64,000 nucleotides of DNA from assembly GCA_039654915.1 (NCBI GenBank), contig CM077594.1:106778893-106842892 (forward strand). The letters run 5' to 3'. How positions within the stretch are numbered: position 1 is the first letter of the stretch; each line of letters starts with the position of its first letter. Positions 1 through 13,800 of the stretch are shown here, in pieces. Origin of the DNA: Aquilaria yunnanensis (lineage: Eukaryota; Streptophyta; Magnoliopsida; Malvales; Thymelaeaceae). Made by a program: the position numbers and the translations under genes. The notes under the pieces were generated by a model. The model did not search any database. It was given only the letters and a program-made list of their open reading frames with translations, and was not told the origin of the DNA.

Positions 1-2070
1 GAAAACTAATTACTACTACAAAATAAATAAACCAATTACGCAACTGCCAAATTAATGAAGCAAGAAAAAGAGAATAAAATAATATTAGTAACTAGTAGTA
101 GTATTTAACACTGACCTCGAAAATGATAGAAGCGCTAGCTAGGGACATGAACCCAGAGTCCCAGGTACAATCCTTCCCCCCTCCCTCAACATCACATAAT
201 GTCATTTGATGCCAATTTAACAGCCTTTTGGGCAATAAATAAGCAGACATTCCTCTACAGCCTTACCACTAACGTATGCACATACATAGACGCGGTAGAG
301 ATGCTACCATGATATCAGATATGATGGGTTTTATTTGCTTCACCTTTGACAAGTTCGCTCTGTAAATAGTTTTCTAGTTCAATAACAATCTTCAAATAGG
401 TATTGGGTTAATTGTTAATACTTTAACAAAGTTTTAAGACTGATTTAAAAATTAAAAAATTTTAGAACTTAAATAGAAAAGTAGGATAAATCTTATGACT
501 AAAAAACAATCTTTCCTCAATACCATCATCTAGAAGTGAGCATGTGTTAAAGTAGAATTATGAAGTTACCCAATTCAATAGGAGTGATTGGGTTATATTG
601 GGTAAAAATTTATTGTGGTTTACAGTTAGTTTTACATTTAGGAAAATCATTAATTTTCAAGTTAGTTCTGTTCCACATGCAACCCCCAAGAGGTATATGT
701 ATTAATATAGCATAAAATTTATGATTTTATTTATACAATTATTTATTAAAAATTATATTACAACGGTTTTTAGTTTTTTGGTTATAAACCTTATCGTAAG
801 TCCTAACTATCTCAATCTCGTTCCACAAAAGCATTCCTAATTTCATAAACCATCATCGAGCAGGGTTATGGATGTAATTTTATTGAATTTTGATGTCATT
901 GTATAATCATGGTTCTAGTTTTATTCAGTCATTGATTCTCATGTTGAGTAGGAAATTTTTTGAATCGAGTTTATTTCAAACTGGTTAGATTCCAGAAGAA
1001 ACTTAAACTATACTCACTCCTACCAACATATGAAGGAACTTGTAATTTGTTTCTTTTTTTTTTTTTTTTAAGCTTTGAAATTGAATTCATGAAACTGTAT
1101 CGTTCCTTCTTTTTCAAAAATGTTGCTTAAAGTGCATGGCCACAAAACAAGTCAAGGATAATCTTCTTTTGTATGAACATGATTAATTAGCTAGATAATT
1201 AATAAAGGTGACAGTGGACAGGACTCATAGATGTAATCAGAGTATAGGGCAACATAGAATAATGAGTATCTCTTAACCAAATCTCCACGGAAGCAGAGTG
1301 AAAATACTGATAGAGCAAAGCAAGCGGCAATGTTAACAAGATAAATGCATCTAAATTGGATCAAAATTTCTAGACTGTGGGGAAGTGAACGGATGGAGTT
1401 CCAATAATCACCATCAGGTCAGATGTAGGAGTTAAAAAAAATCGTTGTAATTAACAGTAATTAATACCTTAATTAAATATAAATAAAAACGATTTGACGT
1501 ACATATGTTGGAGCATATGACAGGACTAAAGCTAGTCTATATATAGCGAGGATTAGAGAGGCTCACTTGTTAGCTGCAATTCTTGTTTCCACTTGTCTCC
1601 CTTAATCTAGTTTTCTTCCCTTTCTGTGTATCAAGAAAAAAAGAATTAGCGAGAGATTCAAACTCACATGTTCAACATAAGCATGATCAACTTGAGGAAG
1701 CGTGGACAACAATCCTTCCACTACCTTTCTGTTTTGTCCTTGTATACATATCAGTTATCCATGCAACACATAATTCACTATAACTTAACTCAATTTCTTT
1801 AAAATTACCAACTTTATTATTCTATCATTTTTATTCAAAATTAGGGTTAATTTGTTTTAATTTAAATCAAATTAATTCAAAATGAATCATTTTTATCTTT
1901 ACAACTTTTTTACCAAGAACCAATTTTAGTTGAAAGTCAATATTATGTAGGTGGAATAATTCATTCAAGATAAAAATTTTATAATGTTATTAAATTCTTA
2001 TTAATTTTTTTTAATGACTAAAAATAAAAATTCATACAAATTAAATAGTATTATAAAAATTTTACAATCA
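1..2070. other. AT-rich intergenic DNA, no gene seen
   Basis: No open frame here looks coding: the longest is a 66-codon frame of low complexity near 1583. The stretch holds homopolymer runs (for example a T run near 1052) and no recognisable RNA gene. It ends at the target duplication of the solo LTR. Confidence 0.6.
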
Positions 2071-2355
2071 ATGGATGTGGCAACGTGCGGGTCTTTTTCG
2101 GGAGTCGCCACCAATCGGTTTTTGCTCAGGTCGATTGGTCACCTTAAAATATGGTCTGCGAGAGTTCAGAGGTTCGGGAGTACGGTTACGTTAAAACAAC
2201 TTTGTTAAAACGCCCAAAAATTGGCACCTTAGTTGATTTTAATTTTGTTTCGCTTTGCTTTTAAATAAATTTCAGTTAATTTTCAATCTAGAATTTTTAA
2301 CTGAATTAATTGGATGTGGATTTTTGGTAATTAATTTGTATAGAATTTTATACTT

Positions 2356-2445
2356 CCGAACCATGGACTCTGCCGAATCATTTGGACACAGAAGATTTTT
2401 ATTCCGAACCATGGACTCTGCCGAGTCATTTGGACACGGAATTTG
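2356..2445. repeat. Duplicated LTR motif with GACTC/GAGTC dyad
   Basis: Two copies of a roughly 50-bp segment containing CCGAACCATGGACTCTGCCG followed by a GAGTCATTTGGACAC-like block. Each copy has an inverted pair GACTC-TGCC-GAGTC (one copy has GAATC). The same doublet is in the other LTR at about 52047-52135. More decayed single copies follow at 3553-3588 and 52229-52262. Function unknown; it could be a structured or protein-binding part of the LTR leader. Confidence 0.7.
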
Positions 2446-4003
2446 GTGAAATTTAAACAATTTAATCCATATTGTAAATATGGATTTTTTATTTTAATGG
2501 AAGTAATTGTTATTTTAATTACTATTTTTGTAAGTCTTTTAAAATTTTAGGTTTTTTGTTAATGATCTTTAAAAGATCTTTCTTATTTCTTTTTATATTT
2601 TATTATTCTTTTCCTTCTTTCTTTATCTTTCTTTTCTTTTTCTTATCTTTCTTTTCTTTTTGATTTTTATCTTTCCTTTCTTTTATCTTTCCTTGTTTAA
2701 TGAAGGATATTTATTATTTAAATAATTACTCAATTTATAAAAGAATTAAAAAGTAATTAATTTTTTTATAAGAAAGTTAATTAATTAATCTTGAGATTTA
2801 TTTTATGTTTATTAAAAAAAGAAATAAATTAATTAAGAAAGATTTATATTTTATGTTATGTTTGTTCTTTTTATTTAATAAAAGATAAACAAAAAAATTA
2901 TTAAATCAAGATCTTATTTATTCAGTAAAGAAACCAAAAATTATATGTATATTTTAAAATAATAAAAGTCTTAATATTTTATTTTGTTTTATTTTGTTTT
3001 GATAAAAGATTAACCAAAAGTAATTGTTTAATTAAGAAAATCAAAAATTTATATGTATATTTTAAACAAAAGAAGAAAAGTTTTGATATTTATTTAATTT
3101 GTTTTGGAATAAAAGATTATTTAACCAAAAATTTATATGTATTTTAAAACAAAAGTTTTGATATTTATATTTTTCTGTATATTCTTTTTTGTTTAATGAA
3201 AGATTTTTTTTAATTTTAATTTATATCTCTGAAAATATATAAGTCTAAAATATCTAAGAGAAAATTTAAATTTTTATTATTTATTTTTTTATTATTTTTG
3301 AAATCATTTGACTAAGATTTTTATAAAGGAAACAAAAATTTATATCTTTTCATTATTTTAAAAAGAAATAAGTAAAAATATTACTGAATAAAATATTAGC
3401 CCAAAATTTTTATTCTTTTTATTCTTTTTATTAATAAAGAAAAAAAACTAAAAAGTTATATTTTATTATTTTAATAAATAATTAATATATTAGTCCAAAG
3501 TTTTTTATTTTTAATAAAGAAAAATTTATTTATATATTTAAAAATATTTCCAAGCCATGGATCCTGGCGGATCATTTGGTCATGGAGTTTTAATTTTTAT
3601 TAAATTTTAATTATTTAATTAATTATTAATTCTAATTATAATTTTATTGGATTTTTCTTGAATTTTAAATTTTAAAGATCATTATTTTAAAGATATGTTT
3701 AAAAAAATTGATTTGTATAATTTTTTAATCATATTTGTTTATTAATCGAAAAGAATAAAAAGTTAACTTTTTGATATCTTTAAAGAAATAATAAAAACAT
3801 GTATTCCAAAATATCAAAAGATAATTGGCTTTTAAATTTTTATTAGCCTTAATAATTAATTACAAAAGAATCTTCTTTTAGTTTTCATTCATTTATTTAT
3901 TATTTATGGGTAAAGGTGAATTAAATGAAATAAATTATATAAAGGAAAATTAATAATAAAGTGGGGCTTTTTGGCCATCCACTTTAAAAATAATAATAAT
4001 AAA

Positions 4004-4195
4004 GGTTAGCAAAGTTAATTAAATTAATTATTAACAACAATAATAAAAAAGTTAGTCAAGTTAATTAAATTAATTAATTAACAACAATAATAAAAAGTTA
4101 GCCAAGTTAATTAAATTAATTAATTAACAACAATAATAAAAAGTTAGACAAGTTAATTAAATTAATTAATTAACAACAATAATAAAAATTAGCAA
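4004..4195. repeat. 46-47-bp tandem repeat in solo LTR
   Basis: Four copies of a GTTAGYCAAGTTAATTAAAT-type unit ending in ACAACAATAATAAAAA, followed to about 4420 by shorter GGTTAGTAAGTTAG/ATAATAATA repeats. The LTR at 51777 has a different, 71-bp expansion at the matching place. Confidence 0.85.
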
Positions 4196-4599
4196 AGTTA
4201 GTAAAGTTAGATGTTAATAACAATAAAAATAAAAGTTAGTAAGTTAGTTGAGGTAACAATAATAAGGTTAGTAGGTTAGTCATAATAATAATAATAATAA
4301 GGTTAGTCATAATAATAATAAGGTTAGTAAGTTAGTTATAATAATAAATAATAATAAGGTTAGTCATAATAATAATAAGGTTAGTAAGTTAGTTATAATA
4401 ATAACAATAAAAAGAAGGGTTAGTAATAATAACAATAATAAACAAATAAATAAACAAGTAAAAATTAAAAGGGTTAGGAATCAATTCTGCAAGAACAAAA
4501 TAAAAAGTCAGTGACTAAAGTGAAAGAAATTGAAAAGATGATAGGTGAAACAAGGGTTTACCCTTAGAAATCAATTTTGAATTTCTGGGAACGAAAGAA

Positions 4600-4830
4600 A
4601 CAGACGCGCGCGCAGGGGGGGAAGGAGGGGCGGCTGGCGGCGGGGCGGCAGTGCGGCCAGGGGCAGGTGGGGACGGCGCGACGGCAGCGTGGGGGAGCGA
4701 TGGGCGGCGGCGGGACGGCGTGGAGCGACGGGCAGCGAAGGAGAAGGAAGAAACAGAAAAAAAACGGAGGAAGAAGATGGTCTATACGTCAGAAGAGAAA
4801 CTTTTGGGACTTTCTGGGAAAAGGAAAGAG
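4600..4830. other. GC-rich island in solo LTR
   Basis: A sharply GC- and CpG-rich stretch (strongest 4600-4745) inside an otherwise very AT-rich LTR. On the minus strand it lies downstream of the TATA box at 4926-4935, so it would be in the transcribed R/U5 leader. Short open frames cross it in several phases but are low-complexity Gly/Arg-rich and not conserved in the second LTR, so I do not call a gene. Confidence 0.7.
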
Positions 4831-4925
4831 GGCGAGGGACTAAGTCTGTAATTTTTAGTTTTTCTAAAACGGAGCTCTAAGCTTTCTGTCTATTTTTTTA
4901 TGTGTTCAACACAAAATTTGGGGGG

Positions 4926-4935
4926 CTATTTATAG
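4926..4935 (-). promoter_or_regulatory. LTR TATA box (solo LTR)
   Basis: CTATAAATAG on the minus strand, about 510 bp inside the LTR start at 5441. The equivalent sequence is kept in the second LTR at 54260-54268. It would set a U3 of roughly 0.5 kb and an unusually long R/U5. Confidence 0.7.
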
Positions 4936-7759
4936 AGGAAGTTTGGCTGAACTGTTGATGGATAAATTAATAAAAAATTTCAAACTTATCTTTTAAATTG
5001 GTAAAATGACAATTTTAGTCCTTTACGTCTCTCAGCCTCTGGATAAGTTCCTGAAGCTTCTGATTTTGACAATTTTGTCGTTTTCTGTCAATTTGGGCTA
5101 GAAACGTCGGCAGACCCAAAATTTTATGTGACAAACTACCAAATGCTCCTGGAACTTTCAGATTTTGTCAATTTTTCCTGAAACTTCTCAATTTTGTCAT
5201 TTTTACCTCAAACTTTTTAATTTTGTCATTTTTATGGAGTTTTCTTTTTTTCTTTCAAACATACACATATATCATTTTAAATCAAATCTTCACAAAACAA
5301 AACAAAAAAAATGTATTTTAAACTAATTAAAATTTTTAGTAATAATAATAATAATAAAAATAATAATTTTTTTATTTAATTTCTTTTATTTAATTTCTTT
5401 TAAAAAAAATTTTTATGGTCGGACGAAATTGGGTGTCAACAATGGATTATTACATCTAAATAATAGTAGCTTTTAAATGAAATTGGTTCCAAGCCAAAAA
5501 TATAAAAATAAAAATAAGTTATTTTAGATTAAGTTTGCTTAAGTTCAATCGAATTGACTCTTAATGTTATTTGAAAGTCAAAATTATGTATGTGTAATAA
5601 TTCAACGATTGTAAAACTTTTATGATATTAATAGATTTTTTATGTTTTAAATATTAAAAAATTTATAAAAATTTAATAATATTATACTCTGTATATCTTA
5701 TTTTCTTTGCATTGTTTTTCATTTTGAGTCATTTTCAAATTCTTTGTATCCTTTTCTTTTTTAATAAGTTTTTAGCAAGCAAAATGACAATTATGCCCCA
5801 TATTTCCAAATCTTGCCAAAATGAATGAGTCCTATCTTCTCCACCTTAACAGCCCGCAAAGTCTTGCATCTATAAATCGCGCTCGTCTCCTCCACTCTGA
5901 TACACGAACTGTTATTGTCAATTCACCACCACCATTCCTTGGATCCCAGTTGATAGCATCCCCACTAGTTGGCTGCCACAACTTGCAGTTCCGTTCACTA
6001 ATAGTTGTTGACCGCCTCACCTTTGGCCACTAATATTAAAATGGTAGTTTAAAGGGTAATATGGTAACATACTTTCCTAAATATTGAAATGTTGCAAAAA
6101 TTTAAAACTGTCCAAAATAGAATATATTATAATATTTTTAGGATTGAGGAGGTATTGATAGGTTAATCAAGCACCATCTCAAATTTTTATAGAAAACCCC
6201 AATTTTATCCCTTAATTTACTGACTTAATTTGCCAATTTCCAAATGTATATTTTGACCACAAAGTAGCAATTCTATAATAAATGACAAAAATTTTAGGTT
6301 CCACCAAAGTGGTTTTTTTGCAACTGTTCCTCCATTTATAATCATAAAAAAATTTTAAATATGAAATTACTCATCTATCTAGTTGATTGTATATAAAGAG
6401 AATTGACCCATAACTTTTATTATTATTATTTTCATATTTCATTTAATAAGTTACCGATTTATTAACTTTATAACCAATAAAAATGTAATTTTCTTTCAAT
6501 TATCACAGCTGCATTATTACCCAAAATAAGAAATTCATAATGCCAGCTTAATTGCATTTCATAATCACAATAGTATGTTTTTGTTTCTTTTGTATTTTTT
6601 GTAGAAAAAATGGGAAAAATATTTATTTTTAATTAAGAGTCAACTCAAGCTTATGTGTAACAATTTGAAATAGAAAAAAAAAATATTTATTTAATAAAGT
6701 CTTCAAGAAGCATGCATAACAAGTTCAGTACTAAGATTACAAAAATAAACAAAACTCAAGTAATCACGATAATTAAAATAAAATAATGATAGCCGCATCA
6801 ACCAAACTGCATGATTGCAAGTAATTAATTATATTTTATGTTGTAGGAATTGAATGTGTCCCAATATGTTATTTGCATAATATTAGAGTAAGAAAATTAT
6901 ATTTTTTCAATATATGTATTTGACTAATATGTTTTAAATATTATGTGTCCCATAAGTATTTGACTAATATGTTTTAGCGAGTAAAAATATAGTAAATAAA
7001 TTATTTTATTATTTTTGTGGGTGAGAAATTGAAAATTTAACCATATGCAATAGAAGTGTGTATGTTTATGGCTTAGTTTCGCATTGTGGTGTATGTAAAA
7101 AAAAATAAGGGTTAAATATAGTGTTTCGGCACAAGGATTAGATGCAGTTACTAATTATACATAATACTGCATGAAAAAATTTAAATGAAAATTATGACTG
7201 ATTGTGCATTTTAATTTTTAAATGTCTAAAATGTACATTAAATGATAACAATTATGACGATGATGACCACAACAACAACAACGTCGACGAGAACAACAAC
7301 AATAATAATGAAAACAACAACAACAATAATAATAAATGTTATTTTATTAGCATTAGCTATCATCGATAAAGTCTTCTTTTCATATCTATGAGATCTATTA
7401 TATATTGTATTTAAATAAGTAGAAGAGTATTCTTAAAAGAAAATAGCTTTATTAACATTGGATTTATATATGGATTAATATAATATTTTTAACTTTAATA
7501 TTTTTTAACAAAAAAATCTGTCCATATGTTGCGTATGTAACCAAGGTGAAAATTTAAAATAGGAAACTGATCAATACAATTATGAGAATTGGAATATAAT
7601 TTACGCCTTGAAATAAATTAAAAATTAATTTAGGGAATTAAAAAACAACACAAGATTCCGGATATATATAATTTTAACCTATTTACAATTGTGACACTGT
7701 TGATATTGTATTATAGATATTTGCATTAGTATTGTACAAATTATTCCGTATGTGTTTGT

Positions 7760-7985
7760 TTTTATAAATGTATGTACATAAATGTCCACGTACATGAATG
7801 GAATAATATTTGCATGTATGTTCCTGTACATTTATGTTCTTTAATTTTCTCCATCAGTATTTGTACATATATACGATAAGATATTTCTGTGTTCATAATT
7901 TTACATGTATGTTTTACAATTTTTATGCACATAATTGTACATATATGTTTTAACATTTTCGCATACCTGCGCGTGCATGAATGGT
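7760..7985. repeat. Degenerate TGTACATRTATG repeats
   Basis: At least five imperfect copies of a palindromic TGTACAT/ATGTACAT core spaced about 35-50 bp. Boundaries are soft. Similar TGTACA-rich sequence recurs at 16490-16860. Confidence 0.5.
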
Positions 7986-8446
7986 TTTAGTGTGTGCTTC
8001 GTCTGTGTATTACAAAAAAAAAACATATAACATGTTCAGTGTTAGTTCTAAAATAACGGAAAATTGTAATACAAATTATACACCTGCAGGATAAATTTTT
8101 TAAATAAAATACTAATATCCACTTTCTAAATCAGATGAATATAAAATTAGTTAAGATACAATACACTTTGATACATGGATAATGATTGCCTTCCTTAGAA
8201 TCCATAATCATGTGATGGAATTTATTGTACCAAGAAAGTTCCGAATTTATTATTAATTAATTAATTAATTATATATCCAAACAATTTCAATTGCTGAAAG
8301 GGTATGGCTAGCAAAAAAAGGTCAATGTCGACCCTCGCCTATCTAGGATTTTTCCGCTAAACCAACCAGCAATTCATCTAAATGTGATGATAATCAACAC
8401 GACCACTCATGTGAGTAGTGTGAATGATTTGAGGAATTGATTGAAG

Positions 8447-8447
<1 letters not shown>

Positions 8448-8487
<40 letters not shown>
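8448..8487. repeat. (ATT)n microsatellite
   Basis: About 13 uninterrupted ATT units. Confidence 0.95.
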
Positions 8488-8488
<1 letters not shown>

Positions 8489-9317
8489 TAATTCATGAGG
8501 GAGGGCCACGTCAGGTGGCCATGACATCGCCATATCACACTTGTTAATTTATCCGACGCTTCAAGAATCAAAATCAACCCGTGAGCGAGAGAGAAAGAGA
8601 GATGGACATCACGACAGACGACACCAGGCAATTATTATAACATAAAAAAATATGCTACTATACGTAATTAGTATGTTACCTTGTTCGTAGTTATTCGGAA
8701 CAGGTCAATTTTAGCAGTATTATATGTTATTCGTACTTAATACTATAACAAGTCAATTTGTTCACCTTCTATGATTTTGCTGTCGACTTAAAAATTCGAA
8801 AACACTGAGGTGGGTATTTGAATGTAAAATTTTTTCACATTTTTCATTTATATTTTTTTTATAAAAGTTTAAATATTTAGCTTGTGTTAAAATGCTAAAA
8901 AACTTTATTTTCTAAATTTTAGATAGCTCATGTGTTGAAATAGAAAGCATCTAAAACATCATTTTCTATTTTATAACAAGAGTTTTCTATTTTTTAGAAA
9001 ACAATTTCATATCATTGAAACATGTTATGCACTCAAATTTTTATCAAAGAAAATTTAAAAAAAAAAAATATATTTCACAACTAAACATCACCTTAGTTGC
9101 ACCATATTTTAGACATCAACTCACATCAATTTATTCTCCTGCTAACAAGATTAAGATGTAAGTAATTTATAATTTTTTTCAATTTTTCCTTAAAACTAAA
9201 ATTAAAAAGGATTTTTTTTTGGTTTTGTGAAGCAAGACTTCAAATCATAATTAAAAATATTTTTTTTTAATTTTGTGTAGTAAAAGCTTAATGAAGGTTA
9301 AAAAGAAAGGAAAAATT

Positions 9318-10862
9318 ACCAAAGGTCTCTTGAGGTTTGTTCAAACCTACAGTTTTATCCCATTTTTTATAAACCTACCATGACCTCCCTGAAAAGATTT
9401 AAATCTCTACACTTATCTTTTCCGCCGTTAATATCCGTTAAAACACTTAAACTAACCTGCACTTACCCAGGATCAGAAAAGAGAAAATACTTGTTTTGCC
9501 CTTCTAGCATTCTTTCATAAAAACTCTACCCTCAACTTTTGCATCTAATGATTCACCCCATCTTTAACTAAACCTACCCTTTGGCCAACAAAAAAAAAAA
9601 TCTAAACTCATCCCTTCCTAACTAAACCAAACCGAAATCCCTTCTGTCTGCCCTTCTTTCTTGCCGAACTCATCCCTCTAATCTCATAATCTCCCCGCCT
9701 GTTCCCATTCGGTGACATAGACCAGACGCAATTTAGGTTGTCGATGAAGTGAACTCCACTGTTGATGACGAACCAAGCACAAGAAGGAGAGGAGAACTTC
9801 GACAGTGACGATGAGGAGGCTGCCGATGAAGTGAATCAAGCACACGAAGGAGACTAGCACGAAGGGATTCAATTCGGACAATTTGGAGGAGAGCGAAGTC
9901 GGAGAGGAGATCTGAAGTCTTCCTCCGTTTGCCACTGGGGAGACAAGGTCAAAACTCGCGCTAGGGCGACGAGGGCGATGTGGTGTGGACTATAAGATCG
10001 AAGGCTTGAATGGAGGAAAGAATGGTCGTTCGAGAAAGCATGGCTGCTAGAGAAAGGGGAAGAGAAATGAGAGAGCGAAACCAAGAGAAGAGTAAAATCG
10101 GAGGATGGTGGCCATCTCTTCTCCTTAATTTAAGATCCATTTTTGCTTCTGGGTTAGAAATTAAAATTTCTTTTGGTTTTTTTTTGTTGGGCATCAATCA
10201 AGGAGGAAGAAGAAGAAAAGGAGAAGGAGGAGGAGGAGGCGCCTTTCGCAGCCTAGATCTGTTGCTTCTGATTAATTGTTTCTTCTGACTTTTTTTCACA
10301 TTAATTGTTTCGTCTGATGTTCATCATGTTCATTGAATCAATTATTCTCTTGATTTTGTGCTTCTAGTGTTGTTCATCATGTTCTTGTGTTATGCTTCTG
10401 GTGTTGTTCATCAGGCTGTTCATTGTGTTCATCGTCTTCTTAGGGTATTTCTTCTTGTTAGATGATGCTAAGGATCATCGTGTGCGAAGTTTGGGGGGGG
10501 CAAAGTAATCAAGTGAAGATAAAAAGGCCAGGAGGTTAAAACAAATTTTCTCTTTTTCTCTTTGGCCTTATTTGGGAACAGTTTTTGTAATCAGTGTTCT
10601 AGTTTTTGATAATTTATTTAACGGTTGTAATGAAAATGCTGAAGTTAAAAGTTAAAAGTTACCCTTAAATAGTTTTTTCAAAACTCTAATGCTAATCGCT
10701 GATGTTAATGTCAAATGAGGCCTTTAACAGTGATTAACGAAGTTAGGCCGGAGGGAGATAAGTGTGGTATGATAACTTTCGAGGGAGGGTAAGGATGGGT
10801 ATTTGAAATAAGGAAGACAAAAAATATAGGTTCACCTAAATCTTCTCCGGGGTAAAGTAAAT
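9318..10862. mobile_element. Candidate Mutator-like element with decayed long TIRs
   Basis: The left flank (9318-9450) and the reverse complement of the right flank (10740-10862) align loosely over about 100 bp; shared blocks include CACTTATCT and CGTTAA and the motif around ACCCTCCCT/GACCTCCCT. Between them is a richer-GC core (9640-10260) with short overlapping frames on both strands and no recognisable domain. This is the look of a Pack-MULE holding captured sequence, but the TIRs are too worn for certainty and no target duplication was identified. Confidence 0.4.
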
Positions 10863-13800
10863 TGAATATTAAAAAATTTCTTAAAAAATAAATATTTCAA
10901 TCTTTTTATGAGAGTAAAAAAAATTTTCATTTTATCTTTTTTAAAACGGAAACGGTAACATTTATAACCAAAATCCATCCGGAAAATTCCGATCTCAATA
11001 GCCTTACAATAAGCTTTATGTATAATTGAATGTTGAAAAAAATGCTGATAAACTACAAGTATAAACTTAAAATATTGTATTTTTTAATATATAAACACTT
11101 CATCATTATACATGTATGTCCTCTTAAAATCAGTTCATGGTAGAAACGATGCTGTAATAGTTGGAAGACGAATAATTTTGTGTACGGACGCATGACAATA
11201 TGTGTAGGAATACTGGAAACTCTTTTATTATTATTCCTTGAGGAAAGAGGATTTTTAATCCTAAAATTTTAGTGTTTTACCAAATTAGTCCTGAAATTTC
11301 TCTATTTGTCTAAGAAGTCAAAAAATGTTGAAGCCAACAACTCTTTTAGTCCTAAAACTCTCAATTTCACCATCTTGCTGATAAAATGCACAAATGGCTT
11401 CTTAGAGATTTTCTGTTGTGTTGGATTGAGAAAATAGTTATCTGGCTTTGGTTGTTAGAGGCTCCAATAGCGCCTAAGGAGCACACATCTGAAATGATGG
11501 ACGAATCTAGGCTATCTAGATTATTCTTTGAGAAAAAATTTCCTCTTCTCACTTTTCTTAACACCTGTCATTCCTATGTGCCCAAGTCGTACGTACCTGC
11601 ACTCATTTAGTCGCTTGAACAATGATGCTAATTTGGTTCCTTGTATGTTCTAGATTTTTACCTTTATCTGTTTTTGTTGTTGGATCACAAGCAAATGTGA
11701 GGGAGTTGGAGGACGATGGCGATTCGATCCGGTGCTGGTGAGAAGTGGGAGGAATGAAGAAGATGGTGTATTTGACACAAAACCACATCCAAATGGGTTG
11801 ATTGGGCCATAGCATAAGTATCAATAACATATTTGTTATTTTCTAAAAATATATTCAGATAATATCTCACTGAATAATCAAATATTCTCTTTAGGAAAGT
11901 GACTAATTTATCAATTATTTAAAATATTAGTAGGAGATTTTTACTCTTTAACAAATATTGATATTAAATTTTATTAAAAAAAATTGTGACTAATTTCTAC
12001 TATAGTCACAAATTTGGTCATTCCATATAGTAGTATCTAATCATCCTTACTCTGCATATGACACTTGTAACTATGACCACATATGTATACACATAAGTAG
12101 CATAGTATATAAGGTTTTTTTTTATTTTACTTTAAATCAGATTGACAAGTATAGATTTTAAGGAGTACAGGAAATAGAGGAATTGGCCTCTTTTTCAAGA
12201 CTCTACAACAACCGAATTAAAATTTAAATGACATTATTTAGTAATGGGAGAGGGGGTGGAGATCGAAACCTAACATTGGCCAGGGTTGATGCCCCTTGTA
12301 GCCATTGCGCTCGGCCTACAGGATAACACAGCATAGAAGTTGGTAGGCCTATGGGTAATTAATAGGTAAAAGAAGCGAACCAGTTTGTCTTTCGGTGTAA
12401 ATCACCGACCATGGTTTTTTGGGAGAGATTTATGCCACTAACATTTTTTAATGGAGAAAATTTGCAATTATCATTAAAAAAGAAACTGAGGGGTAAAAAT
12501 GAAAAATGAGCCATTGATGTTAATATTACAAACGAATTAATCCACTAAGTTTTTGGAATGTTAGCCCATCATTCATTGACAGCTTAACAGCCCATCCCCT
12601 GACGCCCTTCATCATCTGTCTCCTCCTCTCTCACTTTCCTCCATCGTTTCCCTTGCCGGCGCCAACCCCTTGGCCGTCATCAGGCTCCACTGCACACTAG
12701 ACTCGCGTCAGCAGCTCGTACCCTCCACAGCCCGGCAAATCCTCGACCCCTCAAGCAAAATTTGAGGATCCCGAAAGTCCTGCTAATTATCTCAGATTGC
12801 TTAAGTACATGCGTCGGATCCCACCGATGCTGGCGCTCCGGCGATACTCCAATTGAACTCGATCGTTTGCTTGACCATGTTCTGCTGCTACCTCCAACGC
12901 AGACCAGAGTCACAGGGAACTCCTGGAGTCGGTTTGATCCATCGTGAACCGGATCGATCACTTGACCATACCTTTTACGTTGACCATGATGCCTTTGGGA
13001 CAAAACCATGGTTGGGCATGAGTCGGGCGGGACTGGAGTGATGAAGCCATGGTGCATGAGGTGATTTAGTTGTGGGTCGCGGATGAATCTCGTGGCAGCT
13101 CTTCGATGGGGGGATTAAAGCTAATTGAAATGGCTGCAAACAGGGATAGCTAATGGTAGATTTGAGACAAAAAATTATTTAGTGGAATAACTGGGTCAGA
13201 GCGTAAACGTCAATGACATATTTATTGTTTCTCAAAAGAATTATTCACAAAATATCTTATTAGATAATGGAATATTATTTTGTTGTTCAAGACAGTACCA
13301 ATTTGCCCCATATCTAAAACATTAGGATGAGATTTCCACTATTCATAAACATTAGTGGCAAAAATCTTCTAAAAAAGCTATAATGTTTGATATACACTGG
13401 GGTAAACATTAGTTGCAAATGTATGTATTATGTATGTATATTGTTTTCTTCATAAAAAAATTATAAAAAATTGGCTCAATATCAGTTTCAAAAATTTAGT
13501 ATAACAATTTAAAACAAATCATCAAATTTAATTAATTCTTAAAAAAATATAGACCTTATGTCCTAATTTGCTCTTAGAATAGTGGATATCTCGTTATTTT
13601 CTTAACTTCTGGTTAGAATGACAATAGATCAACAACCATTGCATATGTAGTGTTTTGTCTCCTTTTCTTTTGTAATTGCATCTGTAAGACCATTTGGCAA
13701 GAATGATCATAGAGTTATTATTCATTTCTTTTGTATGTTCATTATATTTCATAATATTCCAGTACAAAAATGGGTTGATAAATTTTGTTTTCCCCATAGG

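Larger units (their letters stand above)
2076..5441 (-). mobile_element. Solo LTR of a Tat-type Ty3/Gypsy retrotransposon
   Basis: A complete 3,366-bp LTR with no internal region. On the plus strand it begins TGTGGCAACG and ends GGTGTCAACA; read on the minus strand it begins TGTTGACACCCAATTTCGTC, the usual TG..CA form. It is flanked by a perfect 5-bp target duplication ATGGA (2071-2075 and 5442-5446). Both ends and much of the interior match the LTR at 51777-54771, in the same orientation. The structure is what LTR-LTR recombination of a full element leaves behind. Inside are a TATA box, a GC-rich island, a pyrimidine tract near 2576-2700 and tandem repeats, annotated separately. Confidence 0.93.
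5447..9300. other. AT-rich intergenic DNA, simple repeats only
   Basis: No coding frame is supported. Contains a (CAA/CGA)n-like patch near 7265-7330, a degenerate TGTACAT-rich repeat at 7760-7985 and an (ATT)n tract at 8448-8487. The 5821-6033 frames are short and overlap on both strands, with no recognisable domain. Confidence 0.55.

Noticed and set aside
4577..4880. Gly/Arg-rich plus-strand frames in the solo LTR
   Set aside because: Same cause: GC-rich island, antisense to the LTR, no domain.
12680..13057. 125-codon minus-strand frame
   Set aside because: No recognisable domain, overlapping plus-strand frames, and placement between diverged repeats; unsupported as a gene.
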